Source: Brachionus koreanus
Lineage: Eukaryota > Rotifera > Eurotatoria > Ploima > Brachionidae
NCBI GenBank assembly: GCA_016987375.1
Contig: PJRA01000509.1
Coordinates: 325,820-358,709 of the forward strand
Reading direction: 5' to 3'
DNA: 32,890 bases
The first letter of the stretch is position 1. Every line of letters begins with the position of its first letter. Below, one piece after another: positions 10,389 to 20,517 of the stretch. The position numbers and the translations under genes are program-made. The notes under the pieces were generated by a model. The model did not search any database and was not told the origin of the DNA. It saw only the letters and a list, made by a program, of their open reading frames with translations.

Positions 10389-13300
10389 ATGTTTTTGTCC
10401 ACTCAACTTCTTAAACTAGCTGCACCCAGCAATCTCTTTAGACAAAGATATAATGCTTGTTCAAAAATATTTTTTGCAACATTTTACTCTACCTCAGCTA
10501 AATTCAAGTATAAATTTTAAAAATTTAATCAAAAGTTAATTAACTTTGTCTTAAAAAAATTTTGTTTCAAAAATTTTTTCAATTTTATGAATTAATTATT
10601 TATTTTTAATTAAGCTACATAATGTTATTCTGCATGTTTGAAACGATTTGGTAAAGATTAGTATGAACCTTTTCCTCTTTTCCGTATTTTCTAATATCTT
10701 TCAAGATAAAAAATATGGGCAGTAAAAATTACTCAGCTTACTTTTCTTAAATTGATTTAAACTATTCAATCACATGATAAAAGGGCCCTAAGGGGACCAT
10801 TTTAGTCTTGGTTTTAATTTAAAAATTCATAAAACATTTAGGAAAAAATAACCAAGGATTATTTTGATATTTTTATTTAAATTTAGTTTAGTTTATTGAA
10901 TAAAAATACACAATAGATGATAATAGATGACATACTCAGTTGTTTACAATACTAAGTCTGTGAATCACTTTATAAATATAGAACATATGTTCTATCCAAA
11001 TTATAAATATGCAAGATTTATAAATTTACCTATTCAAAATATAAATTGTCATATTGGATATACATTTTATAAATATTGATAAAATTACCTGTTTATTTAT
11101 AAATTTATTTGTAATTTTACAAATTGTATAGTGTCATGTATACAATTCACAAATTTATAAGAAAAGATTTATAATTTGAATGATTATTTCATTAATAAAC
11201 TAATTTTAATAAAAAGTCAATTAAACAGAAATTAAATAAAAATAGTCAATTTTTATTTTTACAACATTTATTTACTAAATTAATATGACAATGTGAATTT
11301 AATTTGATACCCGAAATAAAACATTTGTATTTTTTACCGGTACAAGTACCATTTCTTTCAACTCCTTATCACTTTAATTAGTTTTTTTAGCAGCTTCCTT
11401 TAATGAAATCTTATTTTTAATAGCTGAATAATCAAAGTTTAATGGATCATGATACATTTCCAAACCACAAGCACCTAGACTATCTTTTAATATTCCATGC
11501 TCCATAGCTATTTAACGAAATTCTCCTTCATTATTAACTTTCCGAACTATATCAAGTAATCTTTACTGTATCTCCTATCTATACTTGGAATCAAAACACT
11601 TACCTTACCATCTACTGCAAACTCAAGTGTTCATTTATTTCTTTTTTTGTTATGTTTTTCTTCCATTTTTTTTTTATAAATAAACAGGTAATTTTATCAA
11701 TATTTATAAAATGTATATCCAATTTGAACAATTTATAATTTGAATAAGTAAATTTATAAATCTTGCATATTTATAATTTGGATAGAACATATATATTTTT
11801 TTAATTTAATGAAATGATTTAATTAATAAAAAAAAGAAGGTCTCAAGTCGAATCTATTATAATGGTATTATACTGCTCTACATCTTCTCATGTGTGTTTT
11901 GATTCCGACTTCTGCCTCTTACATCTTGTTGAAAATTGGGCATTTGTTTTGTTTTTCACTATTTTTACTTCTATATGGATTTTCTCTGGTATGGTAGGCC
12001 TAGTAAATCTGTAGAGTTCTTGTTTGTCAAAGTCATCTCTTAAATCTCGTATTCATTTTTGTACTATGCTGTCATTGTAGATCTTTGTTCTCACTTTTTT
12101 AGAATCAAACCTGAATAAAGAATTATTATCATTATTTATTTGTTTTTTCTGTTCGAGCATAAGCTCCTTCAGATAAAAAAAAATTGAAACAGTTTTAAAA
12201 AATCTAAAATTTGAAGACAAATATTTATCAAGTTGAGAAACAAAAATGTTGGTTAAAGAATTGTTTAGTAAGGCAATAAAAGGAGCTATGAAAGTAAATA
12301 AATAAGATAATATGAGAATCGGAAAAAAAACATGGATCTTAAGAGTCAGAAAACTTTTGTTTAATTAATTGGAGCGGTTGGTCGCTCTTATACTTCTGCG
12401 ACAAAAAATTATAAGGATCAGCGAGAAGAATAGAAACTTTTCTGATGCATATTGTTTTGATACGCTCGTTTGCATTTTGGATGCTGAACAATTTCTTTTT
12501 TGTGATACCAATGATTTTCATTCGATTAGCATTCTGTTTTGAGTCTTTGCATAATCAAAATGGAACTGTTATAATCAAGGTGACTAAGAATTAGACTTTT
12601 GATGACAGTCATTAGAATTTCAGATTTGAAGCCAGGTTTTTTCAGCTGTTTGATGAGAAACGGCTCATTATTTGAGTTTTTGATGATTCCTTCCCACTGC
12701 TGACTTCAATCGAGATTGTTATTAATTTCGAAACTGAGGTAGCAGTAGAAATCGACTGTTTCTAAAATTTTATCTTGAGAAGATAGGAGAAATCTTTTTT
12801 CTAAGCTAAAATACTTTAAAATAATTCAGAAAATTTTAAAAAATGAAAAATTTAATTTTTAACAAAAATAATTAAAAACTAAAATTTTGGCTTATTTTCA
12901 TGTATTTACATTTACGGATTTTAAAAATCTATGACAAAAATAGAGATTTGTTTAAGTGAAAAAAAATTTTTTTTTTTTAATTTTTAAATTTAATTAAGTT
13001 TTTTTTCTAAGATTAATGGAAGTAGGATTATTTGAAAATCCTAGAGCAGAAAATTATCAAACTGGACAAGTAAAAATATTTGAATAATAAAAAAATATAT
13101 AATTTATGATTTTATCAAGCTATTTCTACATAAAATATTTGGATATAGGGGTGTCATTTTGTTTCCATGGACTGCAAACGTTTTTGACAAAAACGATGAC
13201 ATTTCTGTTGAAACAACTTATGATTCAAAAATTGCAAATGAAGAATTAGATCGCAGCGGTCCACCAGAACGCAACAAAGCTAGAAAGCTAACTTATTACC

Positions 13301-14272
13301 AAGTTTTAATTGACAATAGAGATATTCCGTTTATTAAGGCTCAACCAGAATCAGTTACTTTTTTAGGCGGACCACAATCAAATCGCTCTGTCTATTCAAT
13401 ACATGGACTTGATTATGTTTCACACAATGATGTGCTTCCATACACAAGCGCTGATAAAATTCCTATAGTTCATGAATTGTTTGAAAAATTCTTGATGATT
13501 GACTCTGAATCAAGTAAGAAATATTTTCATGATCAGTGAAAAGTGAAAAGAGATTCAATTATTCTTTAGAACCTGGATTTATTGCTAGAGAATCTTTGAA
13601 GTCATGGCAAGAGAGCAACCATCCTTGGCTAGAACTCAGCGATGTTTGCATTAAAACTACAAACAACATACGCGTTACTGTCATACCATTTTATATAGGG
13701 GTAAAGGTAATTTTATTTTTTAGATTTGTCCCTTTTTTTCAAAATAAAATAATTTAAAGGAGGATCAACGAAAAAAGTTATATTGGGTAATTTATCTGAA
13801 AATTTTTTAATTTTATTTTAAGTTATTAAATTCTATGCTATCTTTATTAGTGGAGATATTCGATTAGAATTGAAAATTTATCTAATGAACCAGTTACTTT
13901 GAGAGAACGGCATTGGAGAATTTTTAGTCAAGCGGGAACTTTTGAAACAGTCCGAGGAAAAGGTGTTGTTGGTCAAGTGAGCTATTAAAAAAAAAAACAG
14001 AAAAATAATTTTTGCAAATTTTCAAATTAAATTTTTAGGAGCCATTTTTGAACATGGATAGTCCAGTATTTCAATACAGCAGCCATGTTAACTTGCAAGC
14101 ACCATCTGGTCATATGTGGTAATTTTGTAGCAAATTTTTTTAAATTCAAGATTTAATTGTTGATATAAGGGGAACTTTTAAAATGGAGAGAGAAGATGGA
14201 TCAACATTTGAAGTTAGAATACCATCATTTTATCTTGAATGCAAAGATGAAGACAAACAAGGAAGTCAATAA
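10389..14272 (+). CDS. POLDIP2: Polymerase delta-interacting protein 2 homolog (YccV-like plus ApaG domains)
   Basis: Eight exons: 10389-10507, 13012-13069, 13120-13513, 13570-13706, 13760-13786, 13851-13976, 14039-14118, 14170-14272 (347 aa; human 368). Residues 1-36 are a Ser/Arg/Phe-rich mitochondrial presequence. The YccV/hemimethylated-DNA-binding-like domain has YQTGQLFLHKIFGYRGVILF, YYQVLIDNRDIPFI and GLDYVSHNDVLPYTS. The ApaG/DUF525 domain has RVTVIPFYIGVK, YWWRYSIRIENL, LRERHWRIFS, VRGKGVVGQEP and APSGHMWGTFKMERED. Family members act mainly in mitochondria, with links to ClpXP and lipoylation and to PrimPol/polymerase delta. Exon 4 is placed at 13570 because the nearer AG would leave a 23-bp intron. 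Exon 5 is a 27-nt microexon. Intron 1 (2.5 kb) is packed with transposons. Confidence 0.95.
10985..11792. mobile_element. Foldback/MITE-like DNA element with about 119-bp terminal inverted repeats
   Basis: The sequence from 10985 to 11103 is repeated in inverse orientation at 11673-11792 with only a few differences. Landmarks are ATGTTCTATCCAAATTATAA at the outer end and TAAAATTACCTGTTTATTTA at the inner end. The interior is about 570 bp. It has a further inverted repeat (AATTGTATA / TATACAATT, about 11124-11150) and a minus-strand open stretch at 11374-11511 (ILKDSLGACGLEMYHDPLNF), not recognised. The target duplication is ambiguous because both flanks are ATAT-like. It lies in POLDIP2 intron 1. 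Without a full transposase it is a non-autonomous element; superfamily unassigned. Confidence 0.85.
11374..11511 (-). pseudogene. ORF remnant inside the foldback element
   Basis: A 45-codon minus-strand stretch, IAMEHGILKDSLGACGLEMY and on to EAAKKTN, closed by TAA at 11374-11376. Upstream in the same strand but broken by stops are IVRKVNNEGEFR and, in another frame, SIDRRYSKDYLI. The amino-acid make-up looks like real protein, so this may be a captured or ancestral element gene. I do not recognise the family. Confidence 0.4.
11840..12119 (-). mobile_element. Probable LINE-derived fragment
   Basis: The minus strand reads RDLRDDFDKQELYRFTRPTI in a region with clearly lower AT content than its flanks. 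A related stretch (NLRNLEYVERLTRPYIHKDL) is found at about 26690-26790, sharing the nucleotides TTACTAGGCC before CATAC. Both probably derive from one repeat family. The exact family and ends are uncertain. Confidence 0.4.
12120..12785 (-). mobile_element. 5'-truncated LINE, RT C-terminal region and 3' tail
   Basis: Minus strand, inside POLDIP2 intron 1. From high to low coordinate it reads VDFYCYLSFEINNNLD, GFKSEILMTVIKSLILSHLD (thumb block of non-LTR RTs), KKKLFSIQNANERIKTICIR, APFIALLNNSLTNIFVSQLD, and a C-terminus LKELMLEQK, followed by an ATAAT-type simple tail at 12120-12140. Several stops and frameshifts show it is dead. The same C-terminus plus tail occurs at 16251-16302 and 27361-27420. 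Confidence 0.8.
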
Positions 14273-14794
14273 AATGATCCCTGGTCTTAAAAATAGCATA
14301 CATTAAGATTATTTAAAGTTATATTTAAATAAAAAAATTGTAAATAATTTTTTCTTGTTTGATGAAAAATATTTTTCTTTCGTAGTATACTCCTAGATTT
14401 TTGTTTGATGAGTTTTATGAGCATAAAATAGAAAAGGCTGTTCACAGTCTTTAAATAAGTGTTCCGATCCTAACTAAAATTTTTTTTAAATTGGACTTGG
14501 AATAAAAAATTAATGAACATAAGAAAGTTAGCAGGCTTTTTTAAATAATCAGATTCTCAAATGAAAAGAATGATAAAAATCCACTTTCGATAAACCTTTT
14601 ATCGAGAATAATAAATGAACCCACTTTTTACTTAAACAGAAAAAACTAGAAAAATAGTTATTTGATGATGAATTTTATTAGTTTTTTAGGATAAAAATTA
14701 ACAAGCAGTCTTTGTAAATATTTTGCAATTTAATGTTTGAAAGGATTTTATTTTAAAAGAATTAAAGTTTCTTGTCAATCACAGAATAAATTAT
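14273..14794. other. Region between convergent genes
   Basis: POLDIP2 (+) and the first basigin-like gene (-) converge here. A candidate polyadenylation signal AATAAA for POLDIP2 is at 14328-14333, 56 nt after its stop. No further gene was seen. Confidence 0.5.
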
Positions 14795-14810
14795 ATCTAT
14801 CTATCTATCT
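14795..14810. repeat. TATC/GATA tetranucleotide microsatellite
   Basis: About four units of ATCT. On the minus strand the repeat supplies the last codons and stop of the basigin-like gene (TCA GAT AGA TAG). Confidence 0.9.
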
Positions 14811-15677
14811 GAAATTGAAATTGTGCTTTCTTCTACAAAAGGTGCTGTTCTTTGTTTTTTGAAAATTTTGAATTCTTTTTTAATTCCAAATTCGTAATAG
14901 ACCAAAATCAGTGTTAAAATAAAAAACTGGCCTAAGGTACCTAAAAATGGCCATAATGGAGCAAGATTGCTCTTTATTACCAATTTTAGGGTTCTTGAAT
15001 GAGACCCATAAGCATTTTTACCAGTGCATTCATAAACACCGGTATCGATCATTAATGATTCATGAATTGTCAAAGTTGAGCTCTCATTATTGCTTGAAAT
15101 TTCAAATCTTTTAGTTGAATTTATTGTTTCACCATTTTGATCTTGCCATATCCATTCGATATTTAAATTATTTTGAAAGCCGACTAAAATGTAACAAGAA
15201 ATGCTCACTTTTTTTCCACTTACCCCAAAAAAATTTAAAGCGTCTACTTTGTATAAACGAGGAGTTACTTCGGCTAGAAAAATAATTTTATCTCCTTGAG
15301 TATTGTTACAAAAGTAAGAACTCAAGACATCAGCTTTTTCTAAAAAAAAATAAACCTCCATAATAAAAAGTTTAATATATTAATTACTTAGTGATTTTAT
15401 TCTCATATTTATGTCACTTATTTCGTATTTGTTTCCTTTAGCTTCTGCTTCATTCACAAAAAATTTAACTGGCTGTGTAATATTGCATGTCAATGATACA
15501 TCTGAGCCATAAACAAAGAGTATACTCTCATTTTGATTCAATGATACTAATACAACAAAATTTAATTCTTTAAGCACATATTTGAACAATGTTGTGCTTA
15601 CATACAAGATATTTTGGAAAATTTATTAGCATTAAATGTCTTTTAAAAAAGAATAATAAAGGTATTGCCTTATACAT
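14801..15677 (-). CDS. BSG-like: Basigin-like immunoglobulin-superfamily membrane protein, copy A
   Basis: Minus-strand exons 15677-15602, 15546-15388 and 15339-14801 (about 257 aa). The first exon is the least certain: an ATG at 15677 gives a weakly hydrophobic leader, and phase 1 joins it to 15546. Two Ig domains follow: the first has Cys pairs VSLTCNIT and SYFCNNTQGD (an N-glycosylation site), the second VSISCYIL and DTGVYECTGKNAYG. The single membrane span, LAPLWPFLGTLGQFFILTLI, matches the basigin/neuroplastin signature LWPFLG, but the conserved membrane Glu is Gln here. A short cytoplasmic tail is basic, then acidic. The family chaperones monocarboxylate transporters and mediates adhesion. 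Paralogous to copy B; copy B has an extra intron after Ig1 that A lacks. Confidence 0.82.
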
Positions 15678-16250
15678 TAATAATAATGGTTATTTATGTC
15701 CTACTTGAGAATCAATTGGTAAAAACTTTAATTGAAAAAAAACTTATACAAAGAGAATACTTTTCAGAGAAAAATTTTTAGTAATTTTTAAAATTTTAAA
15801 AATCAAAAAATTTAATTTATTCTTAATTTAATCTAATTTAGACTGAAGATCGAATAAGCATTGATCATATCTGTTATTTTTTAATGAAAAGTACTTTTAA
15901 TGCTTTATTTTTGTTGTTAAACCTAATTTATTTATAGAATTTCACAAATTTTTACCAGACTAAATTCCATAAAAAAAAAGAATATTAGAATATTTTTTCA
16001 TTTTTAAAAAATATTTTAAAAAAAACATTTTAAAAAATTTATTTGATTATAACTTTACTAAAAATTGCATTTTTTATAACTAAACCTTTTTTTATAATCA
16101 AGTCCAAAAATATAGTAGTCAATCCGTTAATTTTTATTTTTGTTTGTCATCTTAATAATAATTTCTTTAATATTTAACAAACAATGCTAATTCAAAATTT
16201 AAAATATTTTAAAACGTTTTTTTAATTTTGAAATTTTTACTTTTCTTTAA
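15678..16250. other. Spacer between the basigin-like copies, AT-rich
   Basis: Simple AT-rich DNA with long A and T runs and no supported gene. The promoter of copy A should lie near 15680-15900 on the minus strand; no motif was recognised. Confidence 0.5.
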
Positions 16251-16302
16251 TCTGAAGGAGCTTATTCTAGAACAGAAAACAAATAAATAATAATAAATAT
16301 AG
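16251..16302 (+). mobile_element. LINE 3' end, severely 5'-truncated
   Basis: Plus strand: CTG AAG GAG CTT ATT CTA GAA CAG AAA ACA AAT AAA TAA reads LKELILEQKTNK-stop and is followed by a TAATAA-type tail. It is the same terminus as at 12120-12175 and 27361-27420. Only the last dozen codons remain. Confidence 0.75.
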
Positions 16303-16850
16303 ATTAGATATTTCATTTGTCTCTTTTTCCCCGAAATAAGACTAAAATCTTTCAGATTTTATTCAAGTCACAGGGGCTTTGGCCTGCCATGTTCTCTTTT
16401 AGGTTGTCTTTCCATTTTTAAATAAAAAATTTGATTTTACACTAAATGATATTGAGCTACTTAATACGAATTTTAATTTTTGGAGAGATAAAGCTTCTCT
16501 TTGAGTTTACTTTACTAACTTTAGATTGAGTTGTCAAAAACAAATGGTTTATAAAATTGTCAACCTATACTAAAAAATATTCGCAGATAATCTACAACTT
16601 GAGTTGTTTTTTAAAATGTATTTTATTCCAATAAAATTAAAGAAGTATTGAAGAAGATCAATCTAATGTTGGCGACTCGAACATGTTATCTATATCTATA
16701 ATAAAAATTATACTCTAAATGGTTTCACTGAAAACTTGCCATATTCTTTTTATTTGAGAAATCTAATCAGTAATCAATTTAAATCTTAATTATATTTTAT
16801 TTAATTATTCGAAAATTTATTTTTTAGCCAAATAAAACTAATAGATTTAA
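16303..16850. other. Spacer, no gene seen
   Basis: Contains a more mixed-composition patch at 16320-16420 (minus strand reads ENMAGQSPCDLNK), which looks like the tail of some repeat ORF but is not recognised. The rest is AT-rich. Confidence 0.4.
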
Positions 16851-17065
16851 CACTAGAAAGCCCGGCTGATTTCTCATAAAAATTTCAAATAAAGTTATAA
16901 AGATAAATTAAACATTTTCTTTGAAAATTTATTCATTTTCTAAAAAATTAAAATCAAGATTTTTAGCTTATAAAGATCATTTTTTAAAATTTTATTTATA
17001 TGTGATAAAATCAAAGTTTTAATTTTTCAAAAAGGGGTCTAAAAAACCCCTCGGGCGTTCCAGTG
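16851..17065. mobile_element. piggyBac-type MITE, 215 bp, TTAA target duplication
   Basis: Left end CACTAGAAAGCCCGG, right end (reverse complement) CACTGGAACGCCCGA, flanked on both sides by TTAA (16847-16850 and 17066-17069). TTAA duplication with CAC/CCY-type termini is diagnostic of the piggyBac superfamily. The interior is AT-rich and non-coding, with a GGGGTCT...CCCC hairpin next to the right end. Confidence 0.85.
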
Positions 17066-17069
17066 TTAA

Positions 17070-17916
17070 ACAATTAGTATTTTAAGAGAAAATATTAAAA
17101 ATTTTCAGAAAACCAGAGCGTTTTTGATAAGCAATTATAGGATAATTGCGTAAAATCAACGCAGCGTTGAAATGAAAAATTCAATCTTTATTTTTTTAAA
17201 TTAAAATAAAACTATTTTGTCAAAACTATTACTAATCAGAAATGTATCATAATTTTCTCTAAGACCATGCTTTATCTTTATTTAAATAAATAAATTTAAT
17301 AATTATAAAATAATTAAGTGCTGTATGATGAAAGTTAAAATAAAAAAAAATCATCCATACATATATTTTTTTTCTAATAAATTTTTTGATTTTTTATTAT
17401 TTGAAAAACGAAAGATTTTGTGATGTAAAAAAATTATGCTTGAGTAAAATAACATGTTAAAACTTACCGCTTCGTTCAATAATTGCAATGATAATGATCA
17501 ATATTACATCAAATTTCAGCATTTTTTTTAATCAAAATTTAAACTTAATTTAAAAAAAATTAAACTAAGACTTAAATTCAAAACTTCCTTAGATTAAGTT
17601 GAGTCATAAACAGAAATTTTTATTTCAATTTTCTTTCAGTTTGATAATCTTTAACAAATCTCTGTTATTGAATTAAAGTTAAACTAACAATAATTCCTTA
17701 GCAACTTAATACAAAAAAAATAATCAATTTTTGATTAAATGTAAAGAGGAAACATATTTTTAAAAATCATTAATTTATTCCAAAATGGTCATATTTTAAG
17801 CAAAATAAAATATTTCATAATTTGGCTTTTCTAAATTCTCTTCTTTCTAGTTTCTACTCCATTTTTAGTGCTTGAGTATTCAATAAAATTAGACTTGCCA
17901 AAATTTAATAAAAATC
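17070..17916. other. Spacer, no gene seen
   Basis: AT-rich. Two small perfect palindromic arms are present: GCAATTAT-AGG-ATAATTGC (about 17131-17149) and CAACGC-A-GCGTTG (about 17158-17170). Function unknown; they could be remnants of another small element. Confidence 0.5.
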
Positions 17917-18783
17917 TTACTCTAGCAGCTCTTGATTATTTGAATATTTTCTCTTGAAAATCTCATACGATCCAATAATAAGAGTCAAAATGAGCAATTG
18001 ACCAAAAGTACCGAGAAAAGGCCACAACGGAGCAAGACGATTCTTGACTCTGAGAGTTATATTTCTTTCATGGGAACCATACTCGTTTGATACTCGACAT
18101 GTATATAAGCCGGAATCATCAATTTTCAAATCGGAAATGCTAAGCGTAGATCTCTCTTGTTCAATTTCATTTAGAATAAATCTACCACCAGGCTCTATTT
18201 TTACATCATCTAATTTCCATGTCCAGTTTAATGTCTTATTCGGGATTCCAATCAGCAAATAGCAGTTCAAGTCTATATTCTTGCCCTCTGTAGAAGTTAA
18301 TATCATTGAATCAACATAATACAAATGTGGCACAACTAAAATTTTTTTAAAACTTTGTTTTGATAAGAATTTAAAAAAAATACTTAGTTTATTGAAAAAC
18401 AAGTGATCACCCTTGGTGTTGTTGCAAAAATATTCGCTATTTATGTCAAATTTTTCTGTTTAAAAATTTTTATTTTTGAATAAAAAAATTTAAAAAAATA
18501 ACTTGAATTCTTTATTGTCAATACACCATTTTCAAAAAAGTATTTAGAGCCATCAGGCGAAATCGATGTTACACTGAGATCATTTTTATGCCTTCTATAA
18601 AATGTGCTATTCTCACCAAATTGGCTACAATTAAGGACTAGATCATTTTTATACTTGAAAATCACATCAAGATCCATAATTTGGACTGCATCTATTTAAA
18701 TTATAAAAGATTTTTCAGTTTAAGATAAGAATTTTTTTACTTGTTATACTGGGGAACAAATTTAGGAATATTAAAGCGATCAT
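17917..18783 (-). CDS. BSG-like: Basigin-like immunoglobulin-superfamily membrane protein, copy B
   Basis: Minus-strand exons 18783-18741, 18691-18503, 18455-18384 and 18335-17917 (240 aa), all phases consistent. Exon 1 encodes a signal peptide (MIALIFLNLFPSIT). Ig1 has LVLNCSQF and SEYFCNNTKGD, the same glycosylated FCNNT block as copy A. Ig2 has IDLNCYLLIG, WTWKLDD and DSGLYTCRVSNEYGSHE. The membrane span LAPLWPFLGTFGQLLILTLI carries the basigin LWPFLG signature with Gln in place of the membrane Glu. The cytoplasmic tail is short and basic, ending NNQELLE. The region from LWPF outward is almost identical to copy A, so tandem duplication is clear. The family partners monocarboxylate transporters. 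Confidence 0.9.
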
Positions 18784-19838
18784 TTAGATAGAATATTTTG
18801 AAAAAGTAGGAAAATGTTAAATCTTAATCGAAGTAGAAAAGAGACTTGTTAATTTTCATTATATTTGCTTGTATAAGAAATCAATATAATTTTGATTTAT
18901 TTATAAAATAATTAACTAATTATAGCAAAAAAGGTTCAATCAAGGTTTTGTGATAATGTGTGTCTAAATGGAATGCATTAGGATAGGCTTCATGAATTTA
19001 AATAAAAATGAAACATTTACACCTAAATTTTAAGAACGGAAAAAAAATTTGAAAGATTTTAGTCAGTTGGTGTTTATTTTGTATTATGCTTTTTAAAATT
19101 TTGCGTCAATTGAAAATTAATTGATTGAATATTTATCGATTTTTGTCTAAATTTTTATTTTTATTTAGAATTAAAATATTACATCAAAATATTTCAATAT
19201 ATTTGTTGAAAAAAGCTTTTGTTTAGTTATCTTAAAATCAAAACTTAATTTTTGAAAAATTGAAAAGAAAAATATTTTTAATAAAATAAATTTATTTTGA
19301 TCCTATTAAGTAACTATTTTGAATGTTTTATATATCCACTTATCTGACTTGATCATTTTTTAATGTGAAAAATCTTATATCATCGAGATCTTGAAGTTGA
19401 TGATCAATTCAAAATATCATTTCAATACAAAGAGTTTCCCTTTAGGTATCAAAATTAATTTTCATTTGATTAAAAAAACTTTTTTAATGTAACATGTTTT
19501 ACATGTTATGTAAATTTTAAAAATAAATTTTTAAAAATTTTTTTTTCAATTCATTGATAATGTAAAAATTTTCGTTTTGATTCATTTATCCACGTAATGC
19601 AAAATCATTAGTTTTTTTTTCAAATATAGAACAATTCTTTGTTCATTCACTCTACATTCATGAAGGTAATGGTGTCTTAGATTTAAATTTTTTTTTGGCG
19701 AATTTGCACATATAACTCTAGGAATCACCAAAAATGACGTCATTTTTGTAGTCGATAATAGTGAAAGTCTAGGATCGCCCCAAAAAAAATTAATAATATT
19801 TTCTTATCTTTATATTTTTATTTGAAATTTTCTATTTT
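18784..19838. other. Upstream of copy B, AT-rich
   Basis: No gene supported. It should hold the promoter of copy B (minus strand). A small inverted repeat TAACATG-TTTTA-CATGTTA lies near 19491-19509. The sequence ends at an assembly gap. Confidence 0.5.
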
Positions 19839-20517
19839 NNNNNNNNNNNNNNNNNNNNNNNNNNNNNNNNNNNNNNNNNNNNNNNNNNNNNNNNNNNNNN
19901 NNNNNNNNNNNNNNNNNNNNNNNNNNNNNNNNNNNNNNNNNNNNNNNNNNNNNNNNNNNNNNNNNNNNNNNNNNNNNNNNNNNNNNNNNNNNNNNNNNNN
20001 NNNNNNNNNNNNNNNNNNNNNNNNNNNNNNNNNNNNNNNNNNNNNNNNNNNNNNNNNNNNNNNNNNNNNNNNNNNNNNNNNNNNNNNNNNNNNNNNNNNN
20101 NNNNNNNNNNNNNNNNNNNNNNNNNNNNNNNNNNNNNNNNNNNNNNNNNNNNNNNNNNNNNNNNNNNNNNNNNNNNNNNNNNNNNNNNNNNNNNNNNNNN
20201 NNNNNNNNNNNNNNNNNNNNNNNNNNNNNNNNNNNNNNNNNNNNNNNNNNNNNNNNNNNNNNNNNNNNNNNNNNNNNNNNNNNNNNNNNNNNNNNNNNNN
20301 NNNNNNNNNNNNNNNNNNNNNNNNNNNNNNNNNNNNNNNNNNNNNNNNNNNNNNNNNNNNNNNNNNNNNNNNNNNNNNNNNNNNNNNNNNNNNNNNNNNN
20401 NNNNNNNNNNNNNNNNNNNNNNNNNNNNNNNNNNNNNNNNNNNNNNNNNNNNNNNNNNNNNNNNNNNNNNNNNNNNNNNNNNNNNNNNNNNNNNNNNNNN
20501 NNNNNNNNNNNNNNNNN
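19839..20517. other. Assembly gap (679 N)
   Basis: A run of N. LINE coding sequence enters it from the right on the minus strand, so the gap probably contains the rest of a repeat that failed to assemble. Open frames drawn across it are meaningless. Confidence 0.99.

Noticed and set aside
13514..13536. 23-bp intron in POLDIP2 using the first AG
   Set aside because: Too short to splice; the AG at 13568-13569 gives a 56-bp intron and a protein matching the family.
14795..14810. Microsatellite length changing the C-terminus of basigin-like copy A
   Set aside because: The stop arises in the first nine repeat nucleotides after TCA, so gain of units would not alter the protein.
18044..18262. Plus-strand open frame across basigin-like copy B
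   Set aside because: Antisense shadow of the Ig2 exon.
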